Assembly: GCF_003570725.1 (NCBI RefSeq)
Contig: NZ_QWVS01000018.1
Span: forward strand, 124,001-188,000
Direction of reading: 5' to 3'
Length of the DNA: 64,000 nt
Source: Peribacillus asahii
GTDB lineage: Bacteria > Bacillota > Bacilli > Bacillales > DSM-1321
Shown here: positions 59,028-64,000 of the stretch, piece by piece
Numbering within the stretch: position 1 is the stretch's first letter
How the letters are laid out: each line of letters begins with the position of its first letter
Translations under genes and position numbers: made by a program
Notes under the pieces: model-generated
Told to the model about the DNA's origin: nothing
The model's input: only the letters and a program-made list of their open reading frames with translations
Database searches by the model: none

Positions 59028-61598
59028 GTGAGGTTAACAATAAGTAAAAAATTGATTATTGGGTTTCTTTCTGTTTCTTTTTTTTCTGGAGGAACAATAG
59101 GAATTATTTTCTATTACATAAATAAGGCAGATAGTTCTTATGCGGAAATAGAGAATCAACAGATAACGATTTTAAATAATGTGAAATCTATACAAGTATT
59201 ATCTTATCGACAGACCAATAGCTTACGAGGGTATCTTCTAACAGGAAATTCTGAGTTTAAGGAAAATCTAGAGAATGAAAATAACGAAATGAAGCATTTA
59301 ATTGATGAAACTAATAAACTGATTGTTGAGCCTGAAAGTGAAGCAGACATCATCAAGTTAGGCGAACTTAATCAAGAATTTCAAACGAGATATGAAGAAA
59401 TATTAAGTATATTTGAAGAAGATGTTGATCAAGAACAGGCTTCTGACTATTTTGTCAATAAACTGTTTCCGATTGGGAATGAGCTCTCCTTGCTAACAAC
59501 ATCATTCGCCGGGCGCCAACAGATAATGATGGATGTGACCAGGGAGGAGTATTCAAAAAAAGAAAGACAAATGAAACACATGCTAATCATATTCAGTGTA
59601 CTTGCTGTACTGTTAAATATGATTATCGGACTACTAATTGCTAGGAATCTAACAAAAAATCTTTCTAAAATCGCAAATGTGATTAAAAAAGTGACAGAAA
59701 ATTCTAGCAATGAAACAGAAATACCTAAGATTGAAGTTAATTCCCGAGACGAAGTTGAAGATATCGCAACGGCATTTAATAAAATGGCATATTCGATAAA
59801 GGAAAAAAGCTGGTTGGAAACAAATATTGTCGAAATGGCTACGATGTATCAAGGAATTCATGATCTTAAAACATTAGGTCAACTATTTATTAATAAAATT
59901 ACTTCCATGATTGATGCAAACTACGGTGTTTTTTATGTTAAACAAGGAACAGGAGAAGCGAGATTTCATAGCATTGCATCCTATGCATTTAATGGGCAAA
60001 ACAACGGTCAATCTAGTTTCGGATATGGAGAAGGGATTGTAGGACAGGCAGCGCTTGAAAAACGAACGATTTATTTAACAGATCTCCCGGAAGACTACAT
60101 TAAAATTACTTCTGGTGTTGGATCAGCATCACCGGCGAATCTTATGATAATACCGGTTGAATATGAAGGAGAGGTTATGGTTGTTATTGAACTAGCAAAG
60201 TTTAAAGAATTCACGCCGATTCAGCAGACATTGATAAATCAAGTAGCTAATCAAATTGGAGTTACAGTAAAGAGTGTTAGTGGGCGAATGCAGATTGAAA
60301 ATCTTTTGAAAGAATCAAAAGATTTAACAGAAGAGTTACAAAGTCAGTCTGAAGAGTTGCAGCTGCACCATAATGAACTAGTTTGTATGAACGCAAAGCT
60401 TGAGGAACAGGCCAAACAATTGGAGCTTACTTCGAATTATAAGTCAGAATTTCTTGCTAATATGTCCCATGAGTTACGTTCACCGCTAAATAGCTTACTC
60501 GTTCTTGCTAATCTGCTTGCTGAAAATAAAGAAGGAAATCTTACAGAGCAACAAGTGATTTTTGCTGATACGATTTATAAATCTGGGAATGATTTATTGC
60601 TGCTTATAAATGAAGTATTAGATTTATCGAAAATAGAATCAGGAAAAATAGATATCATTCCTAGTGAAGTATTATTAAAGAATATATGTTTATTTGCTGA
60701 ACGTCAATTTTTACCACTTGCTAAGCAAAAAGGACTTCAGTTATCTATTCAATTGGATGAAAATCTTCCGGAAACAATACGGACAGATCAGTATCGATTA
60801 CAACAAATTATAAGAAATTTGCTGTCAAATGCTATTAAATTTACAGCAGAAGGTGTGGTTACACTGCATGTTCATCAGGCGCATGTTGAAAATATGAATA
60901 CAACAATAGCTTTTTCAATAAAAGATACCGGTATTGGGATACCAAAGGAGAAACAAAAATTAATATTTCAAGCCTTTCATCAAGGAGATGGAACGACTAG
61001 TCGAAAGTATGGAGGGACTGGGTTAGGCCTCTCTATTAGTCAGGATCTTGCTAGTTTGTTAGGCGGAGATATAAAAGTAGAGAGTGATTTAGGGAAGGGA
61101 AGTATTTTTACATTATATTTACCGATATATGAAACGAGTACTATAAAAGAAGCGGCACCTGCTATTGAGGTTATAGATGGAAACGAGTGGGAGACTGTAG
61201 CTTTAGACCAGGAGGACACTCTATTTATAGGAAAGAAAATCCTTGTTATTGATGATGATATGAGAAACATATTTGCCATTACCTCTGCACTAGAAAATAA
61301 GCAAATGGAAATAGTCTTTGCTCAGAATGGGAAGGATGGAATGAGTGTCTTAAAGGAGAATTCTGATGTGGATTTAATTCTTATGGATATTATGATGCCT
61401 GAAATGGATGGGTATGAAACGATATATGCAATTCGGGAAATGACGGAGTACAAGAAGCTCCCAATTATTGCATTGACGGCAAAAGCTATGGCACATGATA
61501 AAGAAAAATGTATAGAAGCGGGTGCATCTGATTATATAAGCAAACCTGTTTATATAGATCAGCTTCTGTCCTTAATGCGAGTATGGCTATATAAATAG
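59028..61598 (+). CDS. Membrane hybrid sensor histidine kinase (CHASE3 - HAMP - GAF - kinase - receiver)
   Basis: An 856-residue protein with a membrane helix at about residues 9-31 and another at about 185-205. The extracellular loop between them has the CHASE3-like RQTNSLRGYLLTGN motif. HAMP follows (about 205-260), then a GAF domain (about 275-420), a coiled coil and the kinase core with H481 in NMSHELRSPLNSLL. The ATPase domain has NLLSNAIKFTAEG, DTGIGIPKEKQKLIFQAF and GGTGLGLSI. The C-terminal receiver has D787 in ILMDIMMPEMDG. The start is GTG 59028 behind AGAGGGAAG. The downstream kinase-receiver gene is its likely phosphorelay partner. Confidence 0.93.
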   Translation: MRLTISKKLIIGFLSVSFFSGGTIGIIFYYINKADSSYAEIENQQITILNNVKSIQVLSYRQTNSLRGYLLTGNSEFKENLENENNEMKHLIDETNKLIVEPESEADIIKLGELNQEFQTRYEEILSIFEEDVDQEQASDYFVNKLFPIGNELSLLTTSFAGRQQIMMDVTREEYSKKERQMKHMLIIFSVLAVLLNMIIGLLIARNLTKNLSKIANVIKKVTENSSNETEIPKIEVNSRDEVEDIATAFNKMAYSIKEKSWLETNIVEMATMYQGIHDLKTLGQLFINKITSMIDANYGVFYVKQGTGEARFHSIASYAFNGQNNGQSSFGYGEGIVGQAALEKRTIYLTDLPEDYIKITSGVGSASPANLMIIPVEYEGEVMVVIELAKFKEFTPIQQTLINQVANQIGVTVKSVSGRMQIENLLKESKDLTEELQSQSEELQLHHNELVCMNAKLEEQAKQLELTSNYKSEFLANMSHELRSPLNSLLVLANLLAENKEGNLTEQQVIFADTIYKSGNDLLLLINEVLDLSKIESGKIDIIPSEVLLKNICLFAERQFLPLAKQKGLQLSIQLDENLPETIRTDQYRLQQIIRNLLSNAIKFTAEGVVTLHVHQAHVENMNTTIAFSIKDTGIGIPKEKQKLIFQAFHQGDGTTSRKYGGTGLGLSISQDLASLLGGDIKVESDLGKGSIFTLYLPIYETSTIKEAAPAIEVIDGNEWETVALDQEDTLFIGKKILVIDDDMRNIFAITSALENKQMEIVFAQNGKDGMSVLKENSDVDLILMDIMMPEMDGYETIYAIREMTEYKKLPIIALTAKAMAHDKEKCIEAGASDYISKPVYIDQLLSLMRVWLYK

Positions 61599-61679
61599 TT
61601 AAATTTGTTTTACATACTAATTTGATAGAAAAGTCAGTTTTTAAACTTAATAGACAATGCACAGGGGGAGCCGTTTTAA

Positions 61680-63461
61680 ATGAAAAACTATATCGACATA
61701 TGGAGGAAAGATGAAAAGAAAGTAAATATATTATTAGTAGATGACCGTCCTGAAAATTTATTGGCACTTGAGAGCATACTTACCTCATCAGATTATCATT
61801 TAATTAGTGTCAATTCAGGAGAAGAGGCATTGAAGCGTGTGTTAATAGAAGATATTGCTGTTATTTTGCTTGATGTACAAATGCCAGGGTTAGATGGGTT
61901 TGAAACAGCAAAATTGATAAAATCTCGCGAAAAGTCAAAACATATTCCAATTATTTTCCTAACCGCTATTAGTCAGGCTATAGAGTATGTTAAGGAGGGC
62001 TATCATGCAGGAGCGATTGATTACATATTTAAACCGTTTCACCCAGAAACATTGAAGATGAAAGTGGAAGCTTTCGTAAAAATTTATCAATATCAAGAAC
62101 AGATAAAATTCCAAAATGAAGCGTTGAAGGTTATTAATCAAACATTGATAGATACTCTTGTCACATTTGATAAAGCAGGACGGATTGTAACGACTAACCC
62201 TGCTATCACAAAGATGTTTGGGTATACAGAAGAAGAATTGAGTGGAGAGCCGATTGATTTGCTCGTTCCTAGTATAACTAGTTATTATTCAGACTCCCAT
62301 AAACTAGGTAGGATTATTGAAACGTTTGCCGTCTGTAAGAATACAGATGTTTTTCCAGCTGACATTCAACTGGGTGAGGCGAAAATTGGAGGGCAGCATG
62401 TTTATGTTTGTTCGATTCGGGATGTTACGGAACGGCATCTACTGGAGGAAGAGAGATTTCGCAAAATATTTGAGTCAACCTCGTGTCTTGTTTCGTTGCA
62501 GGCGGTAAAAGATTGGCATTATATTAATGTAAATAAAACCTGGCTGACAAGCTTTGGCTATAATCACTATGATAAGGTTGTTAATCGATCGGATCTCTCT
62601 ATAAAATATATCGTTCAATCAAATGATAACGTTGAAACCGTTGTAGAAACAAAGGATTTAATCCATCCCGTTCAAAGTAGTAGAATTAAGTATTTCAATC
62701 AATTAGGAGAATTGCGAGATGGGTTATTGTCTACTGAATTTATGGACATTCATGGAGAAGAATGCATTCTATCTGTTATTACGGATATAACAGATAGAAT
62801 GTCCGTTGAAAAAGAGATGGCAAGGCTAGATGGATTAAATCTCATCGGTGAAATGGCTTCAGGAATTGTTCATGAGGTGCGTAATCCGATGACAACCATT
62901 CGTGGATTTTTACAAATTTCTAAGGATATACCATCTCCTGAATTTATTGATATTATGCTTGAAGAGTTAGATCGTGCCCATAACATTATTAGTGAATTTT
63001 TATCCATATCAAAAACGAATAACACAAAACGAATTTCCAAAGATTTGAATGTCATTATCGAAAACTTATTTCCCCTTATTCAGGCAAAAGCTATGTATTC
63101 TAATCATCAAGTTTATCTGGATTTAAACGACTGTTCTGAATTGAAAATTAATGAAAGGGAAATTCGGCAATTGATTTTAAATCTTTCTCTAAATGGGCTT
63201 GATGCAATGTCTTCTGGAGGGACCCTAACAATAAAAACATATCAGCAAGATGATGAAGTAGTTTTAGCGATACAAGATGAAGGAAAGGGAATTAAGCAAG
63301 AAATCATTAATAAAATTGATAAGCCTTTTTTCAGTACAAAGGAAAATGGCACGGGATTGGGTTTATCTATTTGCCAAAAAATAGTGTCTAAGCATGACGC
63401 TATCATGGATATAAAAACAAGTAGTGAAGGTACAATATTTTTTGTTCATTTTCCTATTTAA
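61680..63461 (+). CDS. Receiver - PAS - PAS - histidine kinase
   Basis: A 593-residue cytoplasmic protein. The receiver domain (about residues 14-135) has acceptor D65 in VILLDVQMPGLDG and lysine in IFKPFHPETL. Two PAS domains follow (about 150-260 and 263-375, joined by a helix). The kinase core has H398 in ASGIVHEVRNPMTTIRGFLQI, a sporulation-kinase-type H-box, then LILNLSLNGLDAMSSGG and FFSTKENGTGLGLSICQK. GGGGGAG lies at good spacing before ATG 61680. It is placed 81 bases after the hybrid kinase gene, suggesting that phosphate may pass from one to the other; the final target is unknown. Confidence 0.92.
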   Translation: MKNYIDIWRKDEKKVNILLVDDRPENLLALESILTSSDYHLISVNSGEEALKRVLIEDIAVILLDVQMPGLDGFETAKLIKSREKSKHIPIIFLTAISQAIEYVKEGYHAGAIDYIFKPFHPETLKMKVEAFVKIYQYQEQIKFQNEALKVINQTLIDTLVTFDKAGRIVTTNPAITKMFGYTEEELSGEPIDLLVPSITSYYSDSHKLGRIIETFAVCKNTDVFPADIQLGEAKIGGQHVYVCSIRDVTERHLLEEERFRKIFESTSCLVSLQAVKDWHYINVNKTWLTSFGYNHYDKVVNRSDLSIKYIVQSNDNVETVVETKDLIHPVQSSRIKYFNQLGELRDGLLSTEFMDIHGEECILSVITDITDRMSVEKEMARLDGLNLIGEMASGIVHEVRNPMTTIRGFLQISKDIPSPEFIDIMLEELDRAHNIISEFLSISKTNNTKRISKDLNVIIENLFPLIQAKAMYSNHQVYLDLNDCSELKINEREIRQLILNLSLNGLDAMSSGGTLTIKTYQQDDEVVLAIQDEGKGIKQEIINKIDKPFFSTKENGTGLGLSICQKIVSKHDAIMDIKTSSEGTIFFVHFPI

Positions 63462-63464
63462 CTC

Positions 63465-63494
63465 AAAAAGCCTTCAGATGATCTGAGGGTTTTT
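63465..63494 (+). terminator. Terminator after the kinase pair
   Basis: AAAAAGCCTTCAGAT pairs with ATCTGAGGGTTTTT (with G-T pairs), immediately after the stop codon. Confidence 0.85.
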
Positions 63495-63650
63495 ATATAT
63501 TAATGAATATTTATGAATATGTGATATAAGAAGCTGGAGCAGCATTGACCGTAAAATTTGAAAATCATTTGGAAGTGATAAAAAAGGACTGAACCTTTTT
63601 GTCTTCTCGTTTGTATAGTTAGAAAAGAAGATAGATTGGGGATGTTACAA

Positions 63651-64000
63651 ATGGGCACAGGTTGGATTGTTTCTCTTATCGTTGCAGGTGTTTTATTGGT
63701 TTTAATTTTAGCGATTGCGATTTCAATGGATCGTAAGCATATTATCCGTGAAAAAGGCAAAATCAATTATAAGAAAACAAAGGTATACTTAAGGTGGAAC
63801 GTATTTGATACACTTACGCTTATATTAGCTATATACGCCATTATTTGTGTTCAAGTCCTTAAGGTTTTAATCTCTATCGGTGAAACAGTTGAAAATGTTT
63901 TTGTGCAATTTTTTACAAATCAAGCACAAGTATGGACGATTGTATCTATTCTTTACTTAATTTCTAGGGTATCAATGACGTTAAAATCTATTAAGGAACG
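63651..64000 (+). CDS. Membrane protein, 3' end cut by window edge
   Basis: The frame from ATG 63651 stays open to base 64000 (116 complete codons). TTGGGGA lies just upstream at good spacing. The product begins MGTGWIVSLIVAGVLLVLIL, a clear membrane helix, followed by a basic loop (DRKHIIREKGKINYKKTK). A second helix follows (about residues 50-72), and a third may start near residue 92. No family is recognised from this part. Confidence 0.65.
   Translation, partial: MGTGWIVSLIVAGVLLVLILAIAISMDRKHIIREKGKINYKKTKVYLRWNVFDTLTLILAIYAIICVQVLKVLISIGETVENVFVQFFTNQAQVWTIVSILYLISRVSMTLKSIKE

Noticed and set aside
1-64000. tRNA, rRNA, CRISPR arrays, intact insertion sequences, prophage modules
   Set aside because: None was recognised on reading; the repeats seen are short operators or terminator stems without array spacing or transposase genes.

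Overview
The window is 64 kb of a low-GC Firmicute chromosome, almost certainly a spore-forming Bacillaceae member. The clues are strong Shine-Dalgarno sites with frequent TTG/GTG starts, kinases with sporulation-kinase H-boxes, an MsmX-type ATPase, a DUF1641 gene after a long formate dehydrogenase (the B. subtilis yrhE-yrhD arrangement) and LipM-type lipoate metabolism. No rRNA, tRNA, CRISPR array, prophage or intact insertion sequence was seen.

Layout. 0-6.7 kb: tail of a LysR regulator, a GNAT acetyltransferase, lipM-lipA, a LysE/RhtB exporter, a membrane-anchored GH3 glycosidase and an enoyl-CoA hydratase-like protein. 6.7-17 kb: an accessory catabolic island with two beta-keto acid cleavage enzyme (BKACE/DUF849) operons flanking a sigma-54 activator. 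The first operon holds BKACE-1, a frameshifted hydroxyacyl dehydrogenase and probably an AtoE-type carrier. The second holds BKACE-2, a PanE-family reductase, a GntP-family permease and a thiolase. Each operon starts with a -24/-12 promoter, and both promoters are preceded by copies of the same 16-bp palindromic motif GATGA-N6-TCATC. I regard this as the most interesting system in the window.

17-25 kb: a P-loop/Asp23-like fusion protein, a small basic protein, a polysaccharide deacetylase, polyphosphate kinase, an MBL hydrolase, a MaoC-like protein and small conserved hypotheticals. 25-42.6 kb: a molybdenum/formate island. It has the formate dehydrogenase subunit (with a terminator in its leader), DUF1641, DUF2294, FdhD, MoaA, MoaC, MoeB, MoeA, MobB, MoaE, MoaD, MobA and MoaB, plus ModA-ModB and an MsmX-like ATPase where ModC would be expected. 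An unrelated coiled-coil protein, a rhodanese and an orphan histidine kinase lie among them.

42.8-47 kb: a GntR regulator with an L-2-hydroxyglutarate oxidase, then a decay zone with fragments of an esterase and of a carnitine-CoA-ligase-like enzyme around an intact extradiol-type dioxygenase. 47-55 kb: a luciferase-like monooxygenase, a FUSC-family membrane protein that seems to start at ACG, an HXXEE membrane protein, serA behind a ZTP (pfl) riboswitch, a YqcI/YcgG protein and an MFS carrier. 55-58.6 kb: the conserved trio of transglutaminase, alpha-E and circularly permuted ATP-grasp proteins. 59-64 kb: a hybrid histidine kinase followed by a receiver-PAS-PAS-kinase, then a truncated membrane protein.

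Coordinates use the start codon best supported by a ribosome binding site. Family assignments come from reading translations and recalling family motifs; no search was run.
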